In this document: positions 1 through 12,475 of the stretch, piece after piece | Layout of the letters: every line of letters begins with the position of its first letter | Numbering within the stretch: the first letter of the stretch is position 1 | Assembly: GCA_022432975.1 (NCBI GenBank) | Contig: CM039510.1 | Span: 35,017,677-35,081,676 of the forward strand | From: Begonia masoniana | Lineage: Eukaryota; Streptophyta; Magnoliopsida; Cucurbitales; Begoniaceae | DNA length: 64,000 nt | Direction: 5' to 3' | Notes under the pieces: generated by a model | The model's database searches: none | Seen by the model: the letters and a program-made list of their open reading frames with translations, nothing else | What the model was told of the DNA's origin: nothing | Made by a program: the position numbers and the translations under genes

Positions 1-1286
1 AATTCTTATATGCTTTCTTTTTATTAAACTTTTCATATCCTAGGCCTGCTTTATCAAATGTTACCCTTTGACTACCTAATAGCATGTTCAAATTCTTACT
101 ACCATTGGTGAATTTCAGAACAATCTTATTCAGATTCTCAATTTTAATTAAGAGATCCTTAGTTTTCATTTCGTGTAAACTAATCTCTTTAGCATGCTTT
201 TCAACTAAGTCCACATTTTCCTTTTTCAACAAGTTGTATTTAGACTTAAGTATGCCAAATTGCTTAACTAAGTCATTAAAAGCATCAATCATATCACCAT
301 CATCGATTTCACTGTCACTAGAAGAATAACTAACCTCATCCTCCTTGGCCATGAAGCACAGGTTGGCTACTTCCTCATCTTCTGAGGAAGTGTCACTCTT
401 ACTATCATCCCATGTGGCCTTCATTGCCCTCTTCTTGAATTTCTTGGGGCCTTTCTTTGCTTGAGGACATTCAGCCTTGATATGTCCTGGCTTTCCATAT
501 TCAAAACAGGTTATCTCCTTATCTTTTTGAGGCTTTTCACCTCTAGAGAATTTCCTTCCATGCATCCTTTTTCTCTGAAGAAACTTGCTGAATCTTCTAG
601 TAATAAGAGCTATGTCCTCATTTTCATCTTCTCTCTCGGATTCTTCTTGTCTACTTGAGGAAGCTTTGATAGCAATATCCTTCTTTTTGCTGATCTCTTT
701 CTCTTTGAGATCTTCCTTGTCATTGGCTATCATTGTTATTTCGTGCGTCATGAGAGAGCCAATGAGCTCTTCTAGTTTGAGGACTTTTAAATCTCTTGCT
801 TCTTGGATGACTGTCACTTTAGGTTGCCATCCCCTCGGTAGACATCTTAGAATTTTCATGACAAGTTCTTCATTTGGATATACTCTACCAAGCATTTTTA
901 AACCATTAGTAATGTTAGTAAAACAAGTAAACATAGAACTAATTGATTCATCCTTTATCATGGTAAACAGTTCGTACTCATGTACTAACATACTCAGTTT
1001 ACTCTCTTTTACTTGATTAGTTCCTTCATGAGTTATTTCAAGTAATTTCCATATCTCGTATACGCTGTCACAACCTTGTACCCTATTGAATTCATCTCTA
1101 TTCAAGGCACAATACAGAGTGTTAATAGCTTTGGCATTTAAGCTAAGATTCCCTTTATCAGACTCATTTAATTCATTGGCCAGCTTTGGTATACTCACAC
1201 CATCTTCAATGACACTCCATAGTTCATAGTCCATTGCTTGAATAAAAATTCTCATTCGGGATTTCCAGTATACATAGTCACTTCCG
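1..1286 (-). pseudogene. Ty1/copia (SIRE-like) gag, 5'-truncated, runs off window
   Basis: Read on the minus strand, one open frame runs from about 1283 to the window edge with no internal stop. It begins within the usual copia gag start (a YWKSRMRIF-type motif), continues through a UBN2-type gag core (CLPRGWQPKVTVIQEA), a basic linker, a zinc knuckle at about 470-510 and a long predicted coiled coil (about 60-310). Gag packages element RNA in virus-like particles. The knuckle reads CFEYGKPGHIKAEC: the second Cys of CX2CX4HX4C is Tyr (TAT for TGT), so zinc binding is probably lost. No start codon or primer site precedes it. The frame is joined at about 1286 directly to LTR U3-like sequence, which suggests a rearrangement breakpoint rather than a natural 5' end. 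The family is clear; its pairing with the neighbouring env-like ORF is inference. Confidence 0.82.
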
Positions 1287-1837
1287 TACTAAAAAAATAG
1301 CCGTTTGAAATTCTGGAGTCGCTATCGCTCAGGGTCTTTGAAGTCTCTGGCGCAAAGTCTTTGGACGAGTAAGTATGGACGACTGCGTCTGCTGTTAGCG
1401 TGGACGACTGCGTCTTTCTTTTGAACGTGGATGACTGCGTCTTTACTATTCTGTCTTGGCCGTGGACAATTGATTTTAACTAAAGTCACTTGACTTTCAC
1501 GTGATACTTTGGATGATTGATTTCCACAGACTTCTTCGTGTATTTCTGTACATGGACGATTGATTCTGTCTTGACCGTGGCCGATCGATTCAGACTAACT
1601 ATTAACACTTAGCCAAAAAATCATCAGAAAACATAATACCCTTTTCAAAGGGCATTTTCAGATAAATGCAATAAACATAATAAAACAATTATCCAGTTCG
1701 TAAATTTCATATTATTCATACTCATCAGATTAAACTTAATCAACAGTCCACCAATATCATGTTAATCATATTTATCCAGATTAAACATAATCATAAAAAA
1801 TATAGTTACTTAAAGCTTAAACGCATTTAAGCTAACA
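1287..1837 (-). repeat. U3 half of a SIRE-like copia LTR
   Basis: On the minus strand this starts with TGTTAGC directly after a purine tract and ends in a C-G-G-C-T-A-T run of T. It holds short internal repeats: GACGCAGTC(A/G)TCCA occurs three times at about 1371-1446, and a GTCCACGG...AAGACAGAAT pair lies further upstream. No TATA box or U5 follows on this strand; the apparent remainder of the LTR lies at 3336-3853 on the opposite strand. Together the halves give about 1.07 kb, a normal SIRE LTR size. Confidence 0.6.
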
Positions 1838-1851
1838 ATCTCCCTCTTTTT
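1838..1851 (-). promoter_or_regulatory. Polypurine tract of the copia element
   Basis: The minus strand reads AAAAAGAGGGAGAT immediately before TGTTAGC, preceded by a TTGTCATCAT stretch. That context is typical of the 3' end of SIRE-type copia elements, where the tract primes plus-strand DNA synthesis. Confidence 0.65.
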
Positions 1852-2142
1852 ATGATGACAAATGTATATAATGATTAACAAAGTTCTCTAACTCTCCCAT
1901 ACTCTATGCATATAACTAGATGAAATTTCATTTATCTGTCACATATTTTATCTCCCCCTTTGACATTATCAAAAATAACGTAGCATTCAGCACAAACAGA
2001 GTAGAAGCACCAGGAATAAAACTGAACCATTCCAGAAAAATATCAGGCATAAAAAAATAGTATCAGTTATAAAACAAAAAGACGAATCCTAATGCTCAGA
2101 CTCCGAAGAAGAAGGAGTGTCCCATCCCATAAGAGTTCCTAA

Positions 2143-3330
2143 CTAACTAAGAAAATCAAACTGGACTGGAAGGGAAGGGGTTTCTGCAGGACGATTTTCG
2201 GCAGGAGGATTAATGGCCTCAACTGGAGGAGGAACACTGGCAACGTCACCTGCATCACCTGCATCTGCCATATGAATATCAACAGGGACAGCAAGGGCAG
2301 AATCAGCATGAGCAGCAAAAGGAGTGGAATGAGCTGCACCATTGTCCTCAACAGATGCATCCAGGGCCAAATCAGCAGGAGTTGGTTGACCATCACCCCG
2401 GTGCAGAAAATTGTCAATGTCTGCAACTCTATCGAGAATCCTATGAGTATCTTGCTGCAAACTGGTTGCCAGAAGATTTGTGTGGAATCGGATAGACTCG
2501 ATGATATCATCATTGGCTTTACTGTGATTTGTTTCCAACAAATCAATGCGTGTGGTGATAACCTCAAGAGCCAAACTGAAAGTGGATTCCACTTGTGTAA
2601 GGCGAGTATTGAGTTCTGGAATAGTATCCCGAGTAACAGTGGAAGCTTCGAGATGGTCAAGTCGGGAGAGAACAGTAGCCTCAAGATGATCTAATCGGGA
2701 TAGATACATGGATTGATAAGACTCAAGAGCAGTCCCGAGACTGGCTATACTTGCCTGAAGATCATTGTATTGGTCTTCTGAAATAGATGGCCTCACTGAA
2801 GGAGTGGGGCAATTTGTTGTTCTAGGTGGAGCATTAAATGCCACAGGAGGCATTGGAGTTGGAGAGGGCGCACGAATTGGACTGATTGGATGGGGAAGAT
2901 CAGCTTGGACTTGAGGAGAGGCAGGATCACTCAAAGGTGCTTGAAGGGGAATATGATCATTCCCAAACTCGGCGGGAGCTTGAAGGAGGAGAGCTGGAGG
3001 TGGCAGAGGGGCAAGGACAGGAAGACTAATGTCACCTGAAGAGTTATCTTCCTCTTCAGATTTAGCAAGAATTAAGCGCCTTGAAGGACCTCGTCTACCA
3101 ACATTTTCAACCAGCTCAACTTTGAGCAATTCTAGCTATGCCCATCCTAGACACAACACCTCGGCCAGCTTTCTCAACCAACACACTGTGTTCATCTCTT
3201 GTGAGTCCCATCCTGGACAAGGTGGAGGAGGAAAAGAAGTCAGATTTTTTCAAGGATAAGAGTGTGTCAGGCTTAAGAAATCTAACTCCAAATCGGTGAA
3301 AAAATCTCTCCAATGGTCATATTTTTGAAG
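2143..3330 (-). pseudogene. Env-like / 'plant transposon protein' ORF of a SIRE-like element
   Basis: Two overlapping minus-strand frames (3313-3116 and 3129-2143) make one protein broken by a frameshift near 3120. The N-terminal piece has a SLKKSDFFSSSTLSRMGL motif typical of the C-terminal edge of the 'putative plant transposon protein' domain carried by the extra 3' ORF of SIRE-type copia elements. The rest is proline-rich and acidic, then a predicted coiled coil (repeats of SRLDHLEA near 2680-2720), then an Ala/Pro-rich tail. The polypurine tract and LTR lie downstream on the same strand, as expected for the third ORF of such elements. The upstream end is cut at about 3330. The same motif occurs in the gene at 57377-58669. 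The role of this ORF is unknown; 'env-like' is only a positional name. Confidence 0.6.
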
Positions 3331-3335
3331 AAGAA

Positions 3336-3853
3336 TCAGATTGCAGACGAGAGTATAAAACGAAGAACTGTAGCTCGAGGGAAGAACTTTTTTTTGCCGA
3401 AATTCTCTCTGAACCCTAATACGCAAAAGCCTTGTAATACTCTATTATTTTTCCTACACCCCTCTGCTCTTAAACTTGAGATTTATATCTTTGAGAGAGT
3501 GTAGCTTGTTGCAAACAATATTCATCTTGTAAAAACTGTAAGGCAATGATTGACGCCCGTGAAGATCAATTAAAGTGTAAAAGACAGTAGATCGACGCCC
3601 GTGAAGTTCGATCTAGTTTTTCTCTAGAGGAGGAGAAATGAATCTTTAAGGGGGAGCCTTGGAGCGTGGACATAGGTAAATTTGGCCGAATCACATTAAA
3701 AACTACGGTGTCATTTTCTCTCTATCTCTTACTTTAGCTTACTTGTTTATTTGTTATAAACTTAGAGATTGCATACAAAAAGAGAAAACAATTAGGTTAA
3801 GAAATTATTTTAAAAAGTCTAATTCACCCCTCTTAGACAATAACGGTCCTACA
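3336..3853 (+). repeat. TATA-R-U5 half of a SIRE-like copia LTR
   Basis: Plus-strand sequence with a TATA box (tataaaa, about 3356), a leader-like stretch, a paired 'gacgcccgtgaag' repeat (about 3553 and 3594), 'gtggacataggtaaa', and the characteristic LTR end 'aattcacccctctta...cctaca' at 3853. The flank attca follows, and then the old gypsy frame resumes, so 3853 is a real element boundary. The U3 half is missing on this strand and appears inverted at 1287-1837. Confidence 0.6.
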
Positions 3854-4511
3854 ATTCACCCTCATGGTAAGTTCACCTTTCTGACATCAATCAATGTTCT
3901 TCTAGTAGCCAGAAAAGGTCGTCCCAAAATAATGGGCACTTCATGGTATTCTTCGTTATCTAAAATAATGAAGTCTACTGGGAAAATTAATTTGTCTACC
4001 TTCACAAGTACATCTTCTATTTTCCCTTGAGGATGCGTTAATGATCGATCAGCTAGTTGCAAGGTAACTGTAGTAGGTCGAGCTTCTCCTATTCCCAGTT
4101 TCTTGAAGATGAACATGGGCATGAAATTAATGTTTGCTCCTAAATCACACAAAGCTTTCCTAAAATAATTGTTATCGATCATGCATGGAATGGAAAAGCT
4201 ACCTGGGTCCTTCAGTTTTAGCGGAATCTTGTTCTGTAGGATGTAGCTCGTCTCTTCAATCATAGCTACCATCTCATTCTCCCAATCTTCTTTTTTTTTT
4301 TTTTTTATAAAATATCTTTCATGAAATTCGTACAATTTGGCATTTGTTCAAGAGCTTCCACCAATGGCACATTAATGTGTAGCTGCTTTAAAACATCCAG
4401 AAATTTTCTAAACTGTTTGTCCTAAGTGTGTTTCTGTAGTCTTTGAGGAAATGGTGGTGGTGGCTTCTAGATTCTTAACTCATCCTGTAGTTGCTGTGGT
4501 GTTACTGTAGC
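3854..4511 (-). pseudogene. Gypsy gag C-terminus and protease, remnant (old host element)
   Basis: Minus-strand remnant of a Ty3/gypsy polyprotein of the Tat/Athila kind. From the right: a PPPPFPQR linker, an in-frame TAG near 4424, FRKFLDVLKQLHINVPLVEA, a poly-A-driven lysine run, then a retropepsin with DLGANINFMP as active-site segment and GRPFLATRRTLIDV near its end. The catalytic triplet reads DLG rather than the usual DTG/DSG. One base is missing near 3885: the next residues (ELTMRVN) are in another frame. The left end is cut by the copia LTR at 3853 and the right end by LTR A at 4512. The gag half continues at 22213-22611; removing LTR A joins the two in one frame (TDAAVTPQQLQDEL). Confidence 0.85.
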
Positions 4512-6083
4512 TGTAACACCCGACATTTTCCTACAGCGTACGTAGCCCTTAGATTAGACGATTAGGAGAGTTTGAGGTTCGTCTTAATGTTCTTCCAAGC
4601 TATTGAGTTAGAAATTGTAGTTTGGAGAGAAAATCAAAGAGTTGAAATAGTTAGAGTTATAATTGGTTGAGTTAATTAAAGTGAAGGAATGTATAAAAGA
4701 ATGAGGATGAAAATTATGATGTCCCACGTTGAATGTAATGAAGAGGCAAGCTTTAAGGCTTAGATAAGTTAAAAAGTTAAATGATAGTAAGTGTAGAAAA
4801 GTGGTAGTAGAAAAATGATAGGTTGAAAAGTTAAAAAGGAGGTTGAAAAGTCAAGAGACTTTTTCAACCAATAGAATGTTATTAGGGAATGGAAAAGTGA
4901 ATAAAAAAATGGAAATGTGAGGTATTAAAAGTGGGAATCCCGTTGCTTTAATGAGGAAATAATGTAGTGGCTATTTTATAAAATATGAAAGTATGGTGGA
5001 AGAAATCAAAAGAGAAAAGAATGAAATGGTTAAAAAGCAATATAGCTTTCTTCTTCCTCATTCTCTCACGTTCCTTCTAGCGTCCATAGCCGATTCTTCT
5101 TCCTCATTTCCTCCAAGATTTCTCAAGCTTTAAGGTACAAAATTAAGTGGGTTTTGAGTTTGATACAAGTTAGTGTTGGTTTTAGGTGTTTTTAGGGTGT
5201 TTTGGTTGAATTTGATTAGAGTTTGAAAAACCCTAAAAATGGACTTCGAAAATTTGGTCTCTCTTGCTGTACTTTCCTCCTATTTTGATGTTTTAACCTT
5301 TAATTATGTTAGTTTAGGTTGTTTTTAGGGAAAGATTTGAGTTTTGGTGAAAGTTACACAAAAACCAGATTTTGGGAGAAAGGGCACCGAATCTGTTTCT
5401 GGGTATTCGACTTAGCCAATGTGTTTGAATGTTTAATTTGATGGTTTCAAGGGATAGTAGACGTGTAGAGGTTTACGGATTGGGGTGACACGTTGAAATC
5501 CGTTGAGAAACGAGTGAGTTATGGCCGTTTGAAGTTAGATGTTAGAAATGATACATAAAATCGGGATTTTGGTTTAAGATTTTAGTGTTGGCCTTGTTTG
5601 TTGTTAAGAATGGAATGGATGTTCCTTTAAGTTTAGTTATATGCTTACTAAGTTATTTTTCTTCCTTGAAATGCTAGGTTAAGAAGCGAGTAATTGGATT
5701 AAGTGGGGTAAGCGAGCACGTGCCGAGAAACCAAGTAAGTAGTGGATGTGTATTTTATTGCCTTCGGGCATACACCACGGAACGGTAGGAAGCTATTTGT
5801 TTGTTTGTTGTTTGGTTGTTTTGCCTTCTTTGTTGGTTAAGCATTGTATTGACCTGGAGCATGGTTTCGAATGGTAAGTATGAAACGGAAACTGATAAGT
5901 AGAAAGGCAATGTGGCAATATGGTTTTGTGGGGTTGTGTTAAGGTGGCACCTGGGGCGTGGTTTTAGTGGAGTCGCCCAGTCGCGTTAGGGTGACACCTG
6001 CGAGGGACTCCGTGTGAGTCGCCTAGTCGCATTACAGTGACACCTGCGAGGGACTATGTTGGAGTCGCCCAGTCGCGTTAGGG
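4512..6083 (+). repeat. LTR A, 5' part
   Basis: Contains TATA-like tataaaat at 4977-4984, a pyrimidine-rich probable transcription-start region (about 5040-5120), a donor-like GTAAGT at about 5730 followed by a GCCTTCGGGC...TACACCA block, and the start of a tandem array of 'cacctgcgagggact...gtcgcccagtcgcgtta' units from about 5941, interrupted by element B. Confidence 0.8.
5941..6083 (+). repeat. Tandem repeat of LTR A, left portion
   Basis: Degenerate units of roughly 55-60 bp, each with 'cacctgcgagggact' and 'gagtcgccYagtcgcRtta'. The array continues after element B at 20895-21165. Confidence 0.8.
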
Positions 6084-6516
6084 TGTAACACCCCGAGTTT
6101 ACTGAACCCGGTTTGTTACTCATAACTCGAATATTACTAAGAAAACTTGGACCAAATTTAAAACTTCGTACAAAAATTCAAAATTTGGACATTTGATAAA
6201 ACATGTAAACTTACAGCGGAAATCGTTTAAACAAAAATAAAACTAACCAAAAACCATATAAAAAAAACGTTGGAAATGTTGAGAAACAATCGATTAAGAA
6301 GCAAAGGTTTAACCCGTGAAAATACTTTGAAGGTTGGAAAAGTCAAACTCGTCGTCCGCTGAACAAGGTCAACGAAGGGGGAAGGCTATTTGAAGACTTC
6401 ATCCGGTCGCTAAACGACAAAACGTAAAATTTGGTCATCCGGTCAGTCTAGCAGGGACATCCACCGGTCACTAAACGACAAAACATAAAATTTGGTCATC
6501 CGGTCAGTCTAACAGG

Positions 6517-9024
6517 TGTAACACCCCTAGTACTGTACCTGTATTTCCCGTACTATATTTATTTTTATTTTTATTTTTTATCCTCACATTTTATAACTTT
6601 AAAACCTAACGTTAAAGCGGAATTGAAATCGAAACCGAAACCGGAATCGAAGTTTGTTTGGTAAATCATTTAAAACATAAACTAAAACAATTTAAATAAA
6701 ACTTAAAACATTTAAATATTTAATAAAAATTAAAGCAGGGGCAGAATCGGAACCATTCACTGCCAAAAGGAGGCGGCGATCGATCTCTGCAAACTGCAGA
6801 GATCGATCGCTGCATACCAAGCAAGGGCGGCGATCGATCTCTGCTTTTTCAGCAGAGATCGATCGCTGCACACTATGCAGCGATCCCTCCCTTCCTTCAT
6901 TCAATAGACTTTAACACTTCATACTTCACAGCATCAAACACATCGATTTGTTCTCTGGAATCCGATTTCCAGGGAGCAAATCATCTTCTTCCTTTCACTA
7001 GTAATCACCATAACTCACAACCTGCACTCAACCGATTAAAACATAATCTAAACTCAATCGACTCGCGTCGGACTTTGCGAAGTCCAACTGCGTGGACAGC
7101 TCTAAAAACCGAGCCTATCCGTAACCACCTAAAAGCATTTCAAAACATTTTCTATAACATTCGAGTAAAAGACTTAACAAAACGTTTTAAATACGATTAC
7201 CCAAAACATTTGAAACGTCAAAAGTAAACCTATCAACTACCAGACCAAGCATCCTAATATGCTCAATACAAATTAACATCAGCCCAAACATCCTGAAAAT
7301 CCCAAAATCTATACATCTTCCCCCACGGGTCATAACGCGCCTCGACTGCCCAGCGCACTCTCACGGGCCATCATCCATCAACTGCCTCAGACATCAGAAG
7401 GAGGAACGTCGTCCTCACCTGGATCTATGTCACCTAGAACGTCACCTACACCATACAGACATCTATGAGATAATGAAATCTCAGTAAGCTACGTAAATGC
7501 AGATGCATGCGTGCGTATGCCATTCAGAAATCATGCAGATTCAGATTCAGATACAGATTCATTACGTCGCAGACAGACAGATTGTCACCGAGATCGCAAC
7601 CCACTAACCGGAGAGAGCCCATCCTGCGGTCGGACTACTCTTTCCAGCTAGAGGAGGGGGGTACACGCTTGCAACACGCACAGCCGTGCCTGAGCCCCAC
7701 CTCGCGTGACCAGATACAGACAGATTACATTCATTCATTACAGAGGTTCATTTTCTTTTCTTAAAACACGTGCGGAAATTCATTTTCATGACATTTGAAA
7801 TACGTGATGCATGAACAGATATGAGCATAATATAAACATACAATAAACAAGCACATGTATACCATCAAGACTGAAACAGAATAACCTAAAACAATCATAA
7901 ACCTATCTACCCAACCAAAGCAATTTTAAACAAATAACGCTTCAGGGATCCTCGATACGACAACGAAGTATGGTGTAGACCAATTGGTCAGAGTAAGTCA
8001 CAGAAACTTACCTTGAGCGCGCAGAATCTCAAGCTTCGTCCAAGGGAGTCGTGTGTCTGTGGCAAAACGCGATATTCGCCGTTAAAACCAATTTGAGCTA
8101 TTGACGTCCAAATTACAAACCTTAACTAAAGAATTTTTCCTAATTTCTTAATTTAGCTAATCGAAGCATTTATAACATCAATTTAATGCTCGATAATCCA
8201 AGACGTCAATTAACGAGTTTTTCCTCAAAAACCCGAAAATCCCTAACTTTTTAACATTTTCACAAATTGATTTAACTTCGCCCAATAACGTCAAATACGT
8301 GCAATATATACTTAATCACTGCTAACCTATTAATTACGAACCCTAAATCTCATTTTTAACACGAACCCTAACGAAACCCTAATTGTCCAAACTCCAAAAT
8401 AATCGAAATAAACGCTCTAAAACTATAGAGACTTACCTAGAGCGTTGACCGGAAGAGAAAACGTGAAGAACCGGAGGAAGAACGGAGGTCGGATCGATGA
8501 GAAATCGTCGCGGCCGAGAGAGAAGTCGCGAGGGAGAAAGAGAGAATTTTGCTCTCTGGAAATCGTGAGAAGCAGAGAAGAAAAGAGAAGTGAGGGAGAA
8601 GAGAGGTGATTTTTTATTTTATAAAATTTGGTTTGCAAATTACCATTTTGCCCTTAGCTCTTGTTTCGTTCTTCGTTTCGTTAATCGGCTAACGATTCGG
8701 ATTCTCGAAAACTCCATATTTTGCCAATAATTTCCATTCATTACCAGGGCTCTATTAAAACTGTCCGTTCGCAATTTGGACCTCGTTTACTATTTTTACG
8801 AAAACGTTCTTTACATTATGAGAAATGTATTTACTCGGAATATAGCGTCTAAACTCCGAAAATTCTCATAATTTCCTTAAAACTCCTATTAATCGTTAGG
8901 ATCCTAATGACGTTTTCTTTTTGTGAAACGGACCTGATTTGACATATTTACCAAAAGTGTCATTATATAATAGAATAACAATAAAATATATTATATCTGA
9001 AATCCGTACAAGCCGGATATTACA
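6517..9024 (-). mobile_element. Solo LTR C (2.5 kb)
   Basis: TGTAACACCCC at 6517 to GATATTACA at 9024, with a perfect TSD acagg (6512-6516 and 9025-9029). Minus orientation is inferred from a TATA-like ttataaaataaaa (about 8612-8630), the following pyrimidine-rich leader, two donor-like AGGTAAGT sites (about 8430-8440 and 8006-8016) and an acceptor-like module (about 7443-7500). It contains no coding region. Confidence 0.9.
6775..6890. repeat. GATCGATC palindrome cluster in LTR C
   Basis: Two inverted-repeat blocks of the form 'ggcgatcgatctctgc ... gcagagatcgatcgc', each able to fold into a long hairpin, about 260-370 bp inside the LTR's 3' end. Confidence 0.85.
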
Positions 9025-10702
9025 ACAGGGACATCCACCGGTCACTAAATGACAAAACATAAAATTTGGTCATCCGGTCAGTCTAACAGGGACATCCACC
9101 GGTCACTAAACGACAAAACATAAAATTTGGTCATCCGGTCAGTCTAACAGGGACATCCACCGGTGACGTCAGCCGGATGATCTCCTCATCCGAACGACTT
9201 TTCTCTATATCTACCGGTGACGTCAGCCGGATGATCTCCTCATCCGAATGACTTAACCCTTATCATCTGACGAGCAAAAGCTCGACATCACCGGACGACT
9301 AAAACACTCGACATCATCTGATAGCTTTATTAAAATCACATTCCGATAGAAGACAGACACAACTCTAACTACAGAAAGAAATTTTCTTGCCTCTCCAAGA
9401 CCTTTCAAAAACGATTCAAACCATTTCATTAATCAATCCAGTAAAACCAACACTTAAAACTCAACAGGTTACTAGAATCAATAATATTCAAATTGTATTC
9501 GAAATGCTAAAATCTCTACTGTCATGAAAACTCGACCTACTCAGACTAGATCATTATCAACTAAACCTCAACACCTGCTGACACCAGTTAGCCCGCCTCA
9601 TCAGTTTACCAAGCCGAGACATGGATGTGCTCCTCCAACCACACCTAATCGTCTGTGTACTCAGGAAATTCACCTGTGGTATCCTCAACACCTACATCAC
9701 AAAACTCATCTATTAGCCTAATGCTAAGTAAGTAAAGCAATAATGAAATGATATGCTGAAACAAAATCCTAAATATGCAGTTTCTACTTTCTCATCTCGG
9801 TTGTACTTCGTTTGTTTACTGATCAGATCCCATGATTCCCTTGGGAGTGGGATCAGTTCTCCCAATGTCTACATCCTCTTCATTAATTAAGGGGCGGATG
9901 AGATCCCTTAATAACTGTTCAGATCCCTCAATTCCCTTGGGAGTGGGATCAGTTCTCCCAATGTTATAAATCCTCTTCATCAGTTAAGGGGTGGATTAGT
10001 TCCCTTAACCGCCAATGCCCGTCAATCTGAACTTGCCTCTCCACATGATACATGAAAATTCATTTTCGTTTTCTTTCAATTTTATGATGCATGACATACA
10101 GAAAATACTCAAACATGCAAAAACCTACTGTTTTGTGATGTAGGCCCGAGGGCACACACAATACTTTACTTACCTGGTCTCCTGGAAATCGCTCGGCTAT
10201 AGGCTACTCCAGAAATCTGCTCACCTAGAACCATCGACAGATTATAGATTAGATCTCCACTAGACTTTATCTAACTACCCTGAAGTCTAAGGAAGCCGGT
10301 TTGGGGCTCTACTGATTAAACATTCCCGATACATCAATAAACCCCAAACCCAAATCTCTCACTCGCAGCCTTTCGAAAACACATACATTGCAATCGTTCA
10401 GCTACCTAAGCACTAGAACAGCAAGTAATTTAATCAAAACTCACCTTGGTTGGGGAAAATCGGAGGGGAATCGCCTAGAGGATGTCCGCCGAGCTGAGAG
10501 GTAAGAGTAATAAAATAGTGGCGTCTAAACCTCACTAAACCTTTCCTTAAATACGTTATCCACAATATAAATTCGCAATTACCATCTTGCCCCTGCCTAG
10601 TCACTTAATAACCTAATCAACATTTCACTCAATTTTAAACCATAAGATTATATACCTCCGTTTAATAACTTATTTTGATTTATATTGAAACCGGGTGTTA
10701 CA

Positions 10703-10720
10703 ATCTACCCTCCTTAAAAG
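10703..10720 (-). promoter_or_regulatory. Polypurine tract of element B
   Basis: The minus strand reads TTTTAAGGAGGGTAGAT directly before the 3' LTR, after the 'GAGGACAAAATT' stretch typical of Tekay-like gypsy elements. Confidence 0.85.
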
Positions 10721-10739
10721 AATTTTGTCCTCAAAATTC

Positions 10740-11320
10740 AGTACCTGAATAATTCTGGATGTTGGTCCATCATGTCCTGCTGGCGCTCCCAGGTTGTCTC
10801 CTCTACATTCTGGTTGTGTCATAAGACTTTCACTAGTGGAACCTCTTTGTTGGGTGATACCTTCACTGCGTAATCCAAGATCTTTACTGGTTTCTCTTCA
10901 TAGGCAAGGGTAGGACAAATTTCGAGGTCTTGCTGTTCCATGATTTGGTTGGGATCCCTTATGCACTTTTTCAACATAGAAACATGGAATACGTCATGTA
11001 TTCCTTCCATAGAAGCTGGTAGCTGCAACAGATAGGCTGCTCTCCCAACTCTTTTCAGAATAGTGAACGGTCCAATAAATCTGGGGTTCAACTTGCCTTT
11101 CTTCCCGAATCTGACAACTCCTTTAAATGGTGATACTCTAAGAAAAACTTCATCACCTACTTCAAACTCTAATTCTCTTCGTCTTTTATCAGCATAACTC
11201 TTCTGGCGGCTTTGAGCTGTCAAAATTCTCTGTCGGATGAGGGCAACCTTCTCCACAGTTTGTTGCACAATATTAGGACCAAGCAATTGTGCTTCACCAA
11301 CTTCATCCCAGTACAAAGGA
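10740..11320 (-). pseudogene. Element B integrase C-terminus and chromodomain
   Basis: Continuation of the B integrase after the D insertion: YWDEVGEAQLLGP, then a GPY/F-like region ([25 protein letters not shown]), FHVSMLKKC, and a chromodomain-like tail (KILDYAVK...PLVKVL). The tail is interrupted by TGA at 10819-10821 where relatives have TGG (Trp), then continues with ETTWERQQDMMDQHPELF. The chromodomain would direct integration to particular chromatin. It joins in frame to 14729-16076 if the LTR at 11321-14728 is removed. Confidence 0.85.
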
Positions 11321-12261
11321 TGTAACACCCGACATTTCGGCCAGGTGATTCTCTGACCATTTTCATTGTCACCCTCTTATTTAACCTTTATGATTTAAAT
11401 TTAATGTTAAGACACATTTATTACAAGTAGAGTAAAACTAGGTTGGGTGGCAGCTTCGTAATTAAGATTGATGGGTTGAGTATAAATAGAAAATGGAAAC
11501 CTTAAACCTCATTTTATTACCACTGTAGCCGACATTCCCTCTCGGCGATTCCTTCTCTCCCAAGCTTTTGCTCTCGGCTACCAGAATCTTCCCTCGCTGA
11601 CGGCTGGTTTCAGCCTGCTTTTCTCTGCAATGTAGTCATTTATTAGTGATTAAAGTTCTTCTTTCAGCTCGGCATTTGAGTTCGGAATTTTCTTAGCAGT
11701 GGCCGAGTAGTTTAAGACCCTTTTAAGTCTGAGAGTAGAAATGTCATCCCAAATCGATTCTGAACATTTCAAAGTAACCAACTCGGATTTAATCAATGGT
11801 AAAATCTGTCCACCTAGTTTCAGATTTCAGACTGCAGTGTGTCAAACAGAGGATTCGGAGTAACCTTAGCTATTAGAGTCCTAGGACGATTTATGAATAG
11901 AACTATTAGGACCTTTGTTTTAACTACTGTAATGTACATGTTTTAGGTGAAGAAGTTTAAAGGGAAGAAGCTCGGATTGCTAAGGAAACCAGGTAAGTGA
12001 ATGTATTAAGGTTTCCGGCCACTAGGGCCCTACACCGCAAGGGTATTAGGAAATCATTTAGATGTTAGTCTGTTGACTATGATTAGTTATTACTATGACA
12101 TGAAGAATTGGAGTAAGAAGATGTTAGGTTACGAGATGTTATGCTTGTCCTTATGATATGACTTCTCTCTATGAACTTTATGTCTATGCACTGTGTCCAT
12201 GTTATGATTAAGTTGAGAACATGAAAAGCAAATGTAACCAAGATTAAGTGCAGAGCGGGGA

Positions 12262-12475
12262 AAAGACTATGTTATGTATGACTCGCGAAATCTCCCAATG
12301 GTGGAGGCCGAGTTAATGATATGTATGACTCGCGAAATCTCCCACTGGTGGAGGCCGAGTTAATGATATGTATGGCTCGCGAATTCTCCCACTGGGGGAG
12401 GCCGAGTGATGTATTATGATTGCCGCGATAGGCAAATGATTATGTATGACTGCCGCGATAGGCAAATGACTATGT
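12262..12475 (+). repeat. Short tandem arrays in the putative intron of LTR D
   Basis: Three units of about 47 bp, 'tatgactcgcgaa...ctcccactggtggaggccgag', followed by two 'gccgcgataggcaaatga' units. The homologous arrays in the other D copy have four and two units (37808-38050). Confidence 0.8.

Larger units (their letters stand above)
6084..10702 (-). repeat. Element B 3' LTR (with solo LTR C inside)
   Basis: Matches 18790-20894 along its length apart from the insertion 6517-9024 plus its TSD, leaving about 2.1 kb. It has four 61-bp units ('gggacatccaccggtcac...gtctaaca'), two TGACGTCA-containing units near 9170-9240, and donor-like and acceptor-like modules on the minus strand (about 10165-10177 and 9683-9732). 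Confidence 0.92.

Noticed and set aside
2272..2694. Plus-strand 140-codon ORF opposite the env-like gene
   Set aside because: Antisense to a recognisable coiled-coil coding frame, with no independent signal.
3555..3620. Pair of 'gacgcccgtgaag' sites as a regulatory element
   Set aside because: A two-copy repeat in LTR U5, too short to assign a function.
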